Shown here: positions 36,567 to 45,030 of the stretch, in pieces | Numbering within the stretch: the stretch's first letter is position 1 | How the letters are laid out: each line of letters starts with the position of its first letter | NCBI GenBank assembly: GCA_013298565.1 | Contig: JAAFIC010000010.1 | Span: 1 to 55,764 of the forward strand | Source: Alphaproteobacteria bacterium | GTDB lineage: Bacteria > Pseudomonadota > Alphaproteobacteria > Elsterales > Elsteraceae | Length of the DNA: 55,764 nucleotides | Direction of reading: 5' to 3' | The notes under the pieces: generated by a model | Seen by the model: the letters and a program-made list of their open reading frames with translations, nothing else | What the model was told of the DNA's origin: nothing | Databases searched by the model: none | Position numbers and translations under genes: made by a program

Positions 36567-37424
36567 TTAAACAGCAGCGGGGGCGCGCACGCCCAAGCGA
36601 CGGCAAAGGGCGAGCGTTAAGTCTGCCCGGTTTAGCGTGTAGAAATGAAAGTCGGAAATGCCTTCGGCCTTCAGCTTCAGCACTTGCTCCGCCGCGACCG
36701 AGGCCGCGACCAGCTTGCGCGTGTCAGGGTCGGCATCAAGGCCCTCGAACGTATCGGCCAACCATTGCGGGACGGAAGTTCCGCAGGCTTTAGAGAATTT
36801 CAGCACTTGCGCCACGTTGGTGACAGGCAGAATGCCCGGCACGATGGGAATGGAAATTCCGGCTTTGCGCGCCCGCTCCAAAAACCTTACGAACAGGTCG
36901 GTCTCGAAGAAATATTGCGTAATCGCCCGCGTTGCCCCGGCATCAATCTTACGCTTCAGCACATCAATATCGGCATCCAGCGACGGCGACTCCGGGTGGC
37001 CTTCGGGATAGGCTGCGACTGAAATTTCAAACGGCGCAATGCGTTTTAGCCCTGCCACTAAATCGGTGGAATAGCCGTAACCGCCCGGCGTCGGCTCATA
37101 CGCCCCGCCTGTGGGGGTATCACCGCGTAAGGCAACGATATGGCGGACGCCCGAGTCCCAATAATCCCGCGCGATTTCATCAATCTCTTCCCGCGTTGCC
37201 GCAACGCAGGTGAGATGGGCGGCAGGCTCTAGCTTGGTTTCCTGGCGCAGCCGCCGAACGGTCGCGTGAGTACGCTCGCGCGTGGAGCCGCCCGCGCCAT
37301 AGGTCACGGAGACGAAACTGGGGTTGAGCGGTGCCAGTTTTTCCACCACTGACCAAAGCGAGGCTTCCATTTCCGGGGTTTTCGGGGGAAAAAACTCAAA
37401 GGAAATGGCGAGGGACTCGCTCAT
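36567..37424 (-). CDS. metF: Methylenetetrahydrofolate reductase
   Basis: 285 residues. FAD-dependent reduction of methylenetetrahydrofolate to methyltetrahydrofolate, the methyl donor for MetH next door. Family blocks: ISFEFFPPKTPEMEASLW, FVSVTYGAGGSTRERTHATV, AHLTCVAATREEI, HIVALRGDTPTGG, AYPEGHPES, AITQYFFETDLFVRFL, and PGILPVTN. Its ATG overlaps the sahR stop codon as ATGA. Confidence 0.97.
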   Translation of the reverse strand: MSESLAISFEFFPPKTPEMEASLWSVVEKLAPLNPSFVSVTYGAGGSTRERTHATVRRLRQETKLEPAAHLTCVAATREEIDEIARDYWDSGVRHIVALRGDTPTGGAYEPTPGGYGYSTDLVAGLKRIAPFEISVAAYPEGHPESPSLDADIDVLKRKIDAGATRAITQYFFETDLFVRFLERARKAGISIPIVPGILPVTNVAQVLKFSKACGTSVPQWLADTFEGLDADPDTRKLVAASVAAEQVLKLKAEGISDFHFYTLNRADLTLALCRRLGVRAPAAV

Positions 37425-38407
37425 CGGGGTAACTCCGCAGCAGAGGATGGATTGGGGGCAAGCACAAGGCGCTGTGCTGACCAGAGAATAACAGTAAGGG
37501 GCTTACCCGGCAGAACCTGCGACTCTTGCGGCTCCAGCCCAGCAGCCTCGCACCAAGCATCGACATCAATCTGCGGAAAGCCCAAGCGGCGGTGCGCGTG
37601 GCGGTCGCGCAGCTCTTCCAGATCGTGCGGCGCAAAATCGACGATGATCAGCCGCCCGCCGGGGCGCAACACCCGCGCCGCTTCGGCAATCGCCCGGCCT
37701 GGGTCTTCCAGAAAATGCAAAACTTGGTGGATCGTCACCGCGTCGAAACTATCGGCCCCGAACGGCAACCCATAGAGATCGCCTTGCCGGACGGAGCAGT
37801 TCTTATGACCGGCGCGATCGAGATTAGCGCGCGCCAAGGCCAGCATTTCCCGCGATAAGTCCAGCCCAATCGCCCGCTCGGTGCGGGCAGCCAGCACGTC
37901 CAGCAACCGTCCAGTCCCAGTGCCAATATCGAGAATATCCTTGAACGGACCCGGCCCAAGATGGGCGAGCACTGCCGCCTCAACTTCGTTTTCCGCCACA
38001 TGGAGAATGCGGATACGGTCCCAATCGGCGGCATTTTCATCGAAATAGCGCGCCGCACTCTCCGACCGCGCGTGTTTTACCGTATGCAGCCGCTCCAGAT
38101 CGAGTTGGATTTGCGGGTCTTGCAGCGACAGCCGTTCCACTAGCCCGCGCGCTAGGGTCGCCCCGCGCCCACGCTGGCTAAGGCGAAAAAATGCCCAAGA
38201 ACCCTCGCGGAACCGCTCCAATAACCCGGCATCGCACAGAACCTTCAGATGGCGCGAGACACGCGGCTGACTTTGCCCCAGAATTACCGTGAGGTCGCTG
38301 ACCGTGAGTTCAGAATCGGCGCAGAGCACCAGCAAGCGCAGGCGTGTTTCTTCCGCTGCCGCGCGCAGGCGTTCAAGAAGCAGGTCGAGGGGTTCTAAAT
38401 CCGGCAT
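37421..38407 (-). CDS. sahR: SahR-type regulator: ArsR HTH fused to SAM-dependent methyltransferase fold
   Basis: 328 residues from the ATG at 38407. Residues about 1-95 are an ArsR-family winged helix (RLLVLCADSELTVSDLTVIL-GQSQPRVSRHLKVLCDAG); residues about 130-310 are a class I methyltransferase fold (ILDIGTGTGRLLDVLA, GLDLSREMLALA, FDAVTIHQVLHFLEDPGRAI). This is the architecture of SahR, which senses S-adenosylhomocysteine and controls methionine-cycle genes in proteobacteria. Its place in front of metF and metH, coupled by ATGA, fits. No ribosome-binding site precedes the ATG, and a palindromic operator with an overlapping -10 box lies directly upstream, pointing to a leaderless, self-controlled mRNA. 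The gene symbol is assigned by architecture and context. Confidence 0.88.
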   Translation of the reverse strand: MPDLEPLDLLLERLRAAAEETRLRLLVLCADSELTVSDLTVILGQSQPRVSRHLKVLCDAGLLERFREGSWAFFRLSQRGRGATLARGLVERLSLQDPQIQLDLERLHTVKHARSESAARYFDENAADWDRIRILHVAENEVEAAVLAHLGPGPFKDILDIGTGTGRLLDVLAARTERAIGLDLSREMLALARANLDRAGHKNCSVRQGDLYGLPFGADSFDAVTIHQVLHFLEDPGRAIAEAARVLRPGGRLIIVDFAPHDLEELRDRHAHRRLGFPQIDVDAWCEAAGLEPQESQVLPGKPLTVILWSAQRLVLAPNPSSAAELPR

Positions 38408-38410
38408 CAG

Positions 38411-38442
38411 CACATATAAATATATCTTTATGTGTTTGTGAA
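38411..38442 (-). promoter_or_regulatory. sahR-metFH promoter and palindromic SahR operator
   Basis: The 24-base AT-rich palindrome at 38411-38434 has 10 of 12 pairs complementary (outer arms CACATA/TATGTG). On the minus strand TTCACA (38442-38437) is a possible -35 and TTATAT (38419-38414), 17 bases further, a possible -10 inside the palindrome. Transcription would begin at about the A of the sahR ATG. The size and symmetry suit an ArsR-family dimer. Confidence 0.65.
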
Positions 38443-38456
38443 GCCCTTTTCGAGAC

Positions 38457-39710
38457 CTATTCGTTAAAGAGTCGCTCGGCTTGCCACGCAAGGCCCGAAG
38501 CCACGCCGCCGAAAGCATCGAAGGGCGTTAGGCGCGCCTCCGGCACCGCAGCCGCAATCGCACGCTGGACCAACGGCATAAGGGAGGAGCCGCCCGTAAG
38601 AATAACCGCTTCAATGGCGCTTGGTGCAACCCCAGCCGCCTTCAAGCAGGCGTGAACCTCCGCCGTCAATTGCAGCCCTGCCCCGGCCAGCGCGGCTTCC
38701 AGCGCCTCAACCTTTAGCACTAGGCTCATGGCCTCTTCGAGATAGACCAACGGCATCCTGTAGTCAGCCTGCGTCGAGAGGGCGATTTTTGCGGCTTCTA
38801 CCGAAGCTGCAAGCCGGTGCCCGTCGCGCTGTTCTAAAATTCGATGCAGACGGTTCAGCGGTTTTGCATCCCGCGCTTCCGCCGCCATGCGGACCACGTC
38901 CCGGCTGAGGGCAGGATCGTAGAGGAAGGCAATTTCCGCCCAGGTTGCGAGCTTGGTGTAGATCCAGTTTGGCGGGGTTAGATCGTTCCGCAACAACGGC
39001 TGCTGATAGCCCAGCAAAGGCATAACATTGGCGAGCGACAGAAAACGGTCCAAATCCGTTCCGCCGAGACGCAAACCGCCGTTCGCCAGAATATCCTCGG
39101 CCTGATCCTCGTCCGAAGCCCGGTTGGGCCGCGCGCGGATCACGGAGAAATCGGACGTGCCGCCGCCAATATCGGCCACCAGCACCAGGGTTTCGCGTTC
39201 AATCTGCCGCTCGAACGCCAGCGCCGCTGCAATCGGCTCGTACTGAAACACGATTTCCTTGAAGCCAACGTGTTCGGCGATATCTTCCAGCACATTCTGT
39301 GCTTCCCGATCAGCCGCCTCGTCGCCATTCACAAAATGCACCGGGCGACCGTGGACCAGTTGAGTGATCTCTTCCCCCAACGCCGCCTCGGCCCGCGCTT
39401 TCACTGTGCGAAGATAGAGAGCGATAACATCGGTAAAGCGCCAGCGCCGCCCCAGCGCCAAGGTTTCCTCATCAATCAAGCTGGTGCCGAGCGCCGATTT
39501 CAGCGAGCGCATCAACCGCCCCGGCTCCCCATCCAGATAAGCGCTCATCGCCGCACTGCCGATTTCGACTGTTTTCTCTTCCGATTGAAAAAACAGCGCA
39601 CTGGGAATAGTGCGCGCGCCCGGCTCTAGCGGCAGCAGATCGGCTTTGCCGTTCCGCACAATCGCCAAGGCCGAGTTGGAAGTTCCGAAATCAAGCCCGC
39701 CCGCTGCCAT
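38457..39710 (-). CDS. Hsp70 family protein (YegD-like)
   Basis: 417 residues from the ATG at 39710 (GGAGAAAGG upstream); an upstream ATG at 39740 adds ten unrelated residues. Contains the actin-like ATPase loops GLDFGTSNSALAI, VADIGGGTSDFSV and VILTGGSSLMPLVQRAIAA of Hsp70, but ends at the nucleotide-binding domain and lacks a normal DnaK substrate-binding domain and lid, as in E. coli YegD. ATPase activity is likely, client or partner unknown. It stands alone between carbonic anhydrase (divergent) and the sahR promoter. Confidence 0.92.
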   Translation of the reverse strand: MAAGGLDFGTSNSALAIVRNGKADLLPLEPGARTIPSALFFQSEEKTVEIGSAAMSAYLDGEPGRLMRSLKSALGTSLIDEETLALGRRWRFTDVIALYLRTVKARAEAALGEEITQLVHGRPVHFVNGDEAADREAQNVLEDIAEHVGFKEIVFQYEPIAAALAFERQIERETLVLVADIGGGTSDFSVIRARPNRASDEDQAEDILANGGLRLGGTDLDRFLSLANVMPLLGYQQPLLRNDLTPPNWIYTKLATWAEIAFLYDPALSRDVVRMAAEARDAKPLNRLHRILEQRDGHRLAASVEAAKIALSTQADYRMPLVYLEEAMSLVLKVEALEAALAGAGLQLTAEVHACLKAAGVAPSAIEAVILTGGSSLMPLVQRAIAAAVPEARLTPFDAFGGVASGLAWQAERLFNE

Positions 39711-39838
39711 AGTCGTCGCCTTTCTCCAAGGGAGTGCCAAAGGGGCGCGGACCCTAACGGCGGACGGGGGGCGTGTCTAGGGGGTTTCGGAAAGCTGCCC
39801 CTTGACCCCAGCCCCGATTCGCTGAAATCATTTCGTGG

Positions 39839-40681
39839 ATGAATGACGCAGCGCAAAAATGCCTCCGGGATAAAGTGCTTACCCGGCTGGTCACAGGTTT
39901 CAAAGAGTTCCGCCGCGACTATTTCGAGCGCGACCGCGCGCTGTACGGCGGCCTGAGCCACAAGGGCCAATCGCCGGAAGTTATGATCGTCGCCTGTTCC
40001 GATGCGCGGGTCGATCCTGCCATCATCACACGCACCGAGCCGGGCGATGTGTTCGTTATTCGCAATGTCGCCGCTATCGTGCCGCCGCGAGAGGCTGATC
40101 GGCACTATCACGGCACCTCTGCGGCGCTGGAGTTCGGCGTGAAGGGACTTGGCGTTAGCCATATCGTCATTCTCGGTCACGCCCTCTGCGGTGGTCTCAA
40201 CCATCTGCGCGACCGCGCCCAAGGCCAGCGCGCCGCCGATGATGCCGGGGAGACGCAAGAAGACAGCGCCTATGAGTTTCTCTCCGACTGGGTGACGATT
40301 GCCCGGCCCGCCTTCGATGCCGTAGAACCGCTGCTCGCAACCCTGCCGCCCCCGGAAGCCCGGCGCACGCTGGAACAAGCGGCGGTACTCGTCTCGCTCT
40401 CGAACCTGCTGACGTTTCCGTGGATAAGAGACCCCGTTGCTGCGGGCACCTTACGCCTGCACGGCTGGTACTTCGATCTAACCTCCGGCGAGCTTTCGGC
40501 CTTCGACCATGCAACCGCCAGCTTCCGCCCCGTGCGCGAATTGCCAGAGTCCCTACCGCCTAATATTGCGGGTATCGCCGCCCGCCAGATCGCCGACTGC
40601 GGCTCTTGCGCGCCAACCTTGGGCCTCACGCGCTTCGTTGCGGAAAAGGCGAAGTTTTGGTGCGAGGCGGTGCAGGAATGA
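39839..40681 (+). CDS. Beta-class carbonic anhydrase, long form
   Basis: 280 residues, longer than the usual 200-230. Hydrates carbon dioxide to bicarbonate. The zinc ligands and catalytic dyad are in CSDARVDP (Cys and Asp-Arg) and GHALCGGLNHL (His and Cys). The C-terminal 60 residues after GWYFDLTSGELSAFD go beyond the core and end VAEKAKFWCEAVQE; I do not recognise a separate domain there. Single gene. Confidence 0.93.
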   Translation: MNDAAQKCLRDKVLTRLVTGFKEFRRDYFERDRALYGGLSHKGQSPEVMIVACSDARVDPAIITRTEPGDVFVIRNVAAIVPPREADRHYHGTSAALEFGVKGLGVSHIVILGHALCGGLNHLRDRAQGQRAADDAGETQEDSAYEFLSDWVTIARPAFDAVEPLLATLPPPEARRTLEQAAVLVSLSNLLTFPWIRDPVAAGTLRLHGWYFDLTSGELSAFDHATASFRPVRELPESLPPNIAGIAARQIADCGSCAPTLGLTRFVAEKAKFWCEAVQE

Positions 40682-40769
40682 GATTGCGCCATTGAATACC
40701 GAAACCAAACACCCAATCGCGCGTGGGTCCAGATGGACTTTGCCGGCGCTTGTGATTACACTATGAATT

Positions 40770-41024
40770 ATGACGTATCGCATCGACATACAGGAAGCTA
40801 CCGCTGAGCGGTTGGCGCGACTGCAAGCCCTGACCGGACAGGACGTGGATGGTGTTCTGAATGCAGCGCTCCATGCGCAGTTAATCAAACTAGAAACCGG
40901 GGCGTTGCGCGCGGTCGTTCAATGCGGTGCGGACGAGGCAGATGCGGGTATATTCTCGTCCCGGAGCCTTGATGAGATTTTTGCACAGGGCATCCTACAG
41001 GCACGCCAGCCCCGGCAAGGTTAA
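40770..41024 (+). CDS. Putative antitoxin of a ParE-type module
   Basis: 84 residues. N-terminal TYRIDIQEATAERLARLQALTG resembles a short ribbon-helix-helix-like DNA-binding segment, though the family cannot be named with certainty; the C-terminal half is acidic and likely wraps the toxin. The toxin gene starts three bases after its stop. As the first gene of the pair it probably represses its own promoter. Confidence 0.7.
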   Translation: MTYRIDIQEATAERLARLQALTGQDVDGVLNAALHAQLIKLETGALRAVVQCGADEADAGIFSSRSLDEIFAQGILQARQPRQG

Positions 41025-41027
41025 TCT

Positions 41028-41327
41028 ATGCGGTTTCACCTTACGCGGCTAGCAGATGCGGATTTGGTCGAGATTTCTGAGTATACGGCCCGACAATGGG
41101 GCGAAGAACAGGCTCGGAAATATGTATCTGCCTTTGCGGAAGCCTTCCAACGCCTCGGTGATGACCCGATGACATTGACGAGCCGGGCGCGGGATGACTT
41201 GCTGCCAGGGTGCCGCATACTCACCCTTGAAAGACATTTCATTGTATATCGTTGCCGGAACGGTGTGACGGAAATTCTGCGCGTGCTTCACCATCGTATG
41301 AAACTTCCTCTACACCGGCTCTCTTGA
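41028..41327 (+). CDS. RelE/ParE family toxin
   Basis: 99 residues. ParE features: FHLTRLADADLVEISEYTAR at the start, WGEEQARKYVSAFAEAFQRL, and the C-terminal strand pattern CRILTLERHFIVYRCRNGVTEILRVLHHRM. ParE toxins poison DNA gyrase, whereas RelE toxins cut mRNA; the sequence is closer to ParE. Directly behind its putative antitoxin. Ends 17 bases from the convergent spoT/rel stop. Confidence 0.88.
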   Translation: MRFHLTRLADADLVEISEYTARQWGEEQARKYVSAFAEAFQRLGDDPMTLTSRARDDLLPGCRILTLERHFIVYRCRNGVTEILRVLHHRMKLPLHRLS

Positions 41328-41343
41328 ACGAAATCCGCTAACC

Positions 41344-43539
41344 CTACCCCCGCGACCGCTCTACCGAGTTAATCGCCGGGGTCGCCCTAAGCGCTGCGAT
41401 AATGTTGGTTAAGTGCCGCACGTCCGTCACTTCCACATCCACTAAAATCTCGAAAAAATCAGTCGAGCGCGCCACGAACTTCAAGTTAGTGATATTGCCC
41501 TGATTTTTGCCGATGACCGTGCCGAGCGTACCAATCGTGCCAGTTTCGTTAGAGGCGATCATGTGTAGCCGCCCAATATGATGTTCGGGCATCGTGGTAT
41601 CGGTTTCCCACGCCACGTCGATCCAGCGTTCCGGCGTGTCGGAGAAGGCTTCGAGGTTCACGCAGTCGATCGTGTGAACGGTTACGCCCTTGCCTGTGGT
41701 CACGATACCGACGATTCGGTCGCCCGGTAACGGGTGGCAACAACGGGCATAGTGAACCGCCATACCGGGGATGAGGCCGCGCAAGGGCACGCCGCTGCCC
41801 TCTTTACGCGGCTTGGGTTTGACCACGGGAGACTGGGGGTTTTTCGCCGTCGGTTTGGTGCCGGGGAAAACCGTATGGATCACTTCCCGGCCCGTCACCA
41901 ACCCCTCGCCAACCATGGCGTAAAGATCGTCAATCGTCGGCGCTTGTAGGGTTTTCAGCACGCCATCGAGGGCTTTTTCGGTAAAGGCATAGCCTTCGTG
42001 GCGAAATTCCTTTTCGATAACCGTGCGCCCGAGCGTCATATACTGCCCCCGGCGTTGAATGCGAACATAGCGGCGCACCCGCGCCTTCGCCTTGCCGGTA
42101 ACAACAAAATCTTCCCAGTCCGCCGAGGGAGTTTGCCCCTTGGAGGTAATAATATCAACTTGGTCGCCGTTTTGCAGAGTGGAGCGCAACTGCACGATGC
42201 GGCCATTGATTTTGGCCCCAACGCAGGTATCGCCAATCTGGCTATGGACGGCATACGCAAAATCAACCGGCGTCGCCCCGCGCGGCAGTTGGATAAGCTC
42301 GCCTTTCGGAGTGAAGCAGAACACTTGGTCTTGGAACATTTCCAGCTTGGTATGTTCCAAAAACTCTTCAGGGCCGGAGGCGTGTTCGAGAATATCGAGC
42401 AATTCCCGCAGCCAGCGGTACTGCGCGCTTTCAGACTTGGCCCCGCCCATCGTGGGGGCTGGGATAATGGCTTTATCTGCCCCATCCAACGCTGCGTCTG
42501 AGCCTTGGCGCTTATAATGCCAGTGCGCGGCCACGCCATATTCAGCCACTTCGTCCATCGCATCAGTGCGAATTTGCACTTCAATGCGCTGGCGCTGTGG
42601 GCCGATAACGCCGGTGTGGATGGAGCGGTAGCCGTTCGGCTTTGGCGTCGAGATATAATCCTTAAACCGCCCCGGCACGCTTGGGTAGAGCGCGTGCAGA
42701 ACGCCTAGCGCCTCGTAGCATTTGTCCGCAGTCGGCACGACAACGCGGAAGGCGATAATGTCTGAAAGTTGCTCGAAGGCGACGTTCTTATGCTGCATCT
42801 TGCGCCAAATCGAATAAGGCGCTTTCTCCCGCCCCTTAACCTTAGCCTCAACACCGGATTCGGTGAGCTTTGCTTGCAGTTCGGCGATGATTTTCTGGAT
42901 AAGATCCTGCCCGCCGCCGCGTAAATACTCCAGCCGCTTAACGATGGAGGCGCGCGCTTCGGTATTGAGTTGGGCGAAGGCGAGGTCTTCCAACTCGTCC
43001 TTCATCGCCTGCATCCCGATACGGTCGGCAAGCGGCGCGTAGATTTCTAAGGTTTCGGACGCGATGCGGGAGCGTTTCTCAGGCTTCGGAATGAAATTCA
43101 GCGTTCGCATATTATGAAGCCGGTCGGCCAGCTTCACCAGCAGCACGCGAATATCTTCCGACATGGCCAGCACGAACTTGCGGAAGTTTTCGGCCTGCTT
43201 CGTTTGGTCCGACTGTAGCTCGATGCGCGTGAGTTTGGTGACGCCGTTGACCAGCCGCCCGATTTCCTTGCCGAAGGCTTTTTCGATATCGGCTAACTTA
43301 ACGTCGGTATCCTCGATCACATCGTGCAGCAGGGCCGTGACGATGGAGGCGGTATCGAGTTTTAAGTTAGTCAGAATCCCCGCGACTTCGAGGGGGTGCG
43401 AGAAATAAGGGTCGCCATTGGCGCGCGTCTGCGCGCCGTGAGCCTTCAGCGCGAAAACATAGGCGCGGTTCAGCACATCCTCGTCCACATCAGGATCATA
43501 GGCCCGAACCCGGTCAACCAATTCGTACTGACGGATCAT
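41344..43539 (-). CDS. Bifunctional (p)ppGpp synthetase/hydrolase (Rsh/SpoT)
   Basis: 731 residues. Makes and degrades the stringent-response alarmone. The hydrolase HD domain is intact (FSHPLEVAGILTNLKLDTAS ... LLHDVIEDTD); the synthetase domain has FKDYISTPKPNGYRSIHT; TGS (VFCFTPKGELIQLPRGATPVD) and a C-terminal ACT domain (about 655-731) complete the Rel/SpoT layout. As the usual single RSH enzyme of alphaproteobacteria it is expected to have both activities. Located near rpoZ on the same strand, a common arrangement, though two small genes intervene here. Confidence 0.96.
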   Translation of the reverse strand: MIRQYELVDRVRAYDPDVDEDVLNRAYVFALKAHGAQTRANGDPYFSHPLEVAGILTNLKLDTASIVTALLHDVIEDTDVKLADIEKAFGKEIGRLVNGVTKLTRIELQSDQTKQAENFRKFVLAMSEDIRVLLVKLADRLHNMRTLNFIPKPEKRSRIASETLEIYAPLADRIGMQAMKDELEDLAFAQLNTEARASIVKRLEYLRGGGQDLIQKIIAELQAKLTESGVEAKVKGREKAPYSIWRKMQHKNVAFEQLSDIIAFRVVVPTADKCYEALGVLHALYPSVPGRFKDYISTPKPNGYRSIHTGVIGPQRQRIEVQIRTDAMDEVAEYGVAAHWHYKRQGSDAALDGADKAIIPAPTMGGAKSESAQYRWLRELLDILEHASGPEEFLEHTKLEMFQDQVFCFTPKGELIQLPRGATPVDFAYAVHSQIGDTCVGAKINGRIVQLRSTLQNGDQVDIITSKGQTPSADWEDFVVTGKAKARVRRYVRIQRRGQYMTLGRTVIEKEFRHEGYAFTEKALDGVLKTLQAPTIDDLYAMVGEGLVTGREVIHTVFPGTKPTAKNPQSPVVKPKPRKEGSGVPLRGLIPGMAVHYARCCHPLPGDRIVGIVTTGKGVTVHTIDCVNLEAFSDTPERWIDVAWETDTTMPEHHIGRLHMIASNETGTIGTLGTVIGKNQGNITNLKFVARSTDFFEILVDVEVTDVRHLTNIIAALRATPAINSVERSRG

Positions 43540-43672
43540 CGGTGCAGAACACTCCCCCTCATTATTACCTTACCATGTTCCCACGCCGCCCGCAGGCAGC
43601 AACTGGCATTCGGCCCGTGACCCAGAAAAAACCGTTTCGGTCAATTCGGGACAGTTTTCGGGGCTAGCGCTT

Positions 43673-44095
43673 TTAGCTTTGCTCAAATGTGAACACTTCC
43701 CGCACTCGCAGGTTCAAAGCGTCGGCGACCTGTTGCAAGCGTTCGACTGTCACGCCGCGATACTGGGAGGCCTCATACCGCTGCACCTGCTGCTCGGCCA
43801 GTACAAGCCGCATGGCCAGTTCCTTCTGGGTCAAATTACGCACGATACGGGCCTTGATAAGCACCCTGCCAATATCAACCAGCGATTCGGCTTCCAGCGT
43901 GACCACCCGGCCTTGGCGCAGGGCCTCATATTCCGCCATCTCTGCCTCTAAATCATCGAGTTGGCTACGCAATCCATTTTGCATGGCCTGGGCGGCCCTC
44001 GGATGCAAGCCTTCCTTCAAGGGTGCGGCCAAAGCTTGCCGGAACCGCCCGACCTGAGCCTGAGTATTTAGGTACTGCCGCTGGTTGGTAATCAT
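43673..44095 (-). CDS. XRE-family helix-turn-helix regulator (antitoxin-like)
   Basis: 140 residues. The N-terminal 70 residues are helical and charged (LRSQLDDLEAEMAEYEALRQG); residues about 78-135 form a Cro/CI-type HTH (LIKARIVRNLTQKELAMRL, VQRYEASQYRGVTVERLQQV). The layout resembles antitoxin-like regulators paired with a small toxin. Its ATG overlaps the stop of the 66-residue ORF upstream (ATGA), so the two are coupled. Palindromes upstream at 44376-44409 could be its operator. Confidence 0.82.
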   Translation of the reverse strand: MITNQRQYLNTQAQVGRFRQALAAPLKEGLHPRAAQAMQNGLRSQLDDLEAEMAEYEALRQGRVVTLEAESLVDIGRVLIKARIVRNLTQKELAMRLVLAEQQVQRYEASQYRGVTVERLQQVADALNLRVREVFTFEQS

Positions 44096-44292
44096 GGCAA
44101 ATCCTTCAATTCCAGAACGATGATTCCTTTGACATGCCCATCCCGGTCCTGCTGAAAGAAACCGAGAAACAGCGTCCCCTGCGGATCGGCCTTGGAATCG
44201 GCGATGAAAAACTCACCGAGAAACGCCGCTTTCTGCGTCGCGCGCCCCGGATCAAAGGTCAGTAGCCGATCATCCACCAAATTGAAATCCAC
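44092..44292 (-). CDS. Small protein coupled to the XRE regulator, possibly a truncated partner
   Basis: 66 residues from a GTG at 44292, family not recognised. The stretch RLLTFDPGRATQKAAFLGEF and the strand-rich FLGFFQQDRDGHVKGIIVLE look coding. In the same frame the codons before the GTG read RRACRKDVCWDAAGVDFNL after a stop at about 44338, with no start codon, which hints that the gene was once longer and lost its beginning. It could be the remains of a toxin-like partner of the adjacent regulator. Confidence 0.5.
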   Translation of the reverse strand: MDFNLVDDRLLTFDPGRATQKAAFLGEFFIADSKADPQGTLFLGFFQQDRDGHVKGIIVLELKDLP

Positions 44293-44375
44293 GCCCGCCG
44301 CATCCCAGCAGACGTCCTTGCGACATGCTCGCCTTTAGGAAGATTGCCAGTTGTTGACTCAAGCGATGGAGTCAT

Positions 44376-44409
44376 AACACAACTTTAGCATTGTGTTGAT
44401 GTTTCAACA
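44376..44409. promoter_or_regulatory. Paired palindromes upstream of the XRE module
   Basis: AACACAA (44376-44382) and TTGTGTT (44391-44397) with eight-base loop, and TGTTGA (44394-44399) with TCAACA (44404-44409). They overlap, lie about 85-115 bases upstream of the 66-residue ORF and resemble a two-site operator. Confidence 0.45.
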
Positions 44410-44474
44410 AGCACTTCCAGCAGCCTATGTCCCCGTCATATACCCGTCATGTATATCGTGAAGCTGATGACCCA

Positions 44475-44511
44475 GAAAAAAACGGCAGCCCCGCAGGACT
44501 GCCGTAAAAAA
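44475..44511 (-). terminator. Rho-independent terminator after rpoZ
   Basis: On the minus strand ACGGCAG, ten-base loop, CTGCCGT (44505-44482 region), followed by a run of seven T (44482 downwards). It lies 25 bases past the rpoZ stop and separates it from the XRE module. Confidence 0.9.
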
Positions 44512-44529
44512 CTAAACCCTTTGAGCGGG

Positions 44530-44922
44530 TTAAGCGTCGCTGTCGTCCTCAGCCGTTACCGACTCGTCGCCATCGACCTCATCCACTTCGGCATCGTCCG
44601 AGGCCAGCACATCGTTCACGGCCATATTACGGGCGAGTTCCTGTTCGGATTGAATGAAATCAACAATTTCTTCTTCCGGCTCATCGGCCTCGAAAGTCTT
44701 CTGATGGCCACGAACCAGCGAGTTTCGCAGGGTCTCATTGTCCAGCTTTTCTTCGGCAATCTCACGCAGGGCAATGACGGGGTTCTTGTCATTATCGCGC
44801 TCAATCGAGATCGGCATCCCGCTGGCAATATCCCGCGCGCGCTGGGCGGCGAGCATCACCAGTTCAAACCGATTGGGAACCCTTTGAACGCAATCTTCAA
44901 CGGTAACGCGGGCCATGATCAT
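44530..44922 (-). CDS. rpoZ: RNA polymerase omega subunit
   Basis: 130 residues. Begins MARVTVEDCVQRVPNRFELV, the omega signature, followed by LAAQRARDIASG and NDKNPVIALREIAE. Promotes assembly of the core polymerase and response to ppGpp. The C-terminal 60 residues are very acidic, with an Asp/Glu-rich end (NDVLASDDAEVDEVDGDESV), longer than in E. coli but common in alphaproteobacteria. A good promoter and a terminator frame it as a single-gene unit. Confidence 0.96.
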   Translation of the reverse strand: MIMARVTVEDCVQRVPNRFELVMLAAQRARDIASGMPISIERDNDKNPVIALREIAEEKLDNETLRNSLVRGHQKTFEADEPEEEIVDFIQSEQELARNMAVNDVLASDDAEVDEVDGDESVTAEDDSDA

Positions 44923-44975
44923 CCTTCGCGTAAAGCAAGCCGCCCGGTAAGCCCGAGGGGCGAAGTCAAGCGCGC

Positions 44976-45004
44976 ACTATAAAAACCCCTCTTGACAAAG
45001 GCAA
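44976..45004 (-). promoter_or_regulatory. Probable sigma-70-type promoter of rpoZ
   Basis: Minus-strand TTGCCT (45004-44999), 17-base spacer, TATAGT (44981-44976), about 54 bases before the rpoZ start. Confidence 0.6.
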
Positions 45005-45030
45005 GAATAGGTTTGCGTTGCGGTACGATT

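Noticed and set aside
44449-44982. Plus-strand ORF of 177 codons opposite rpoZ
   Set aside because: It is antisense to rpoZ, runs across its terminator and shows no family pattern.
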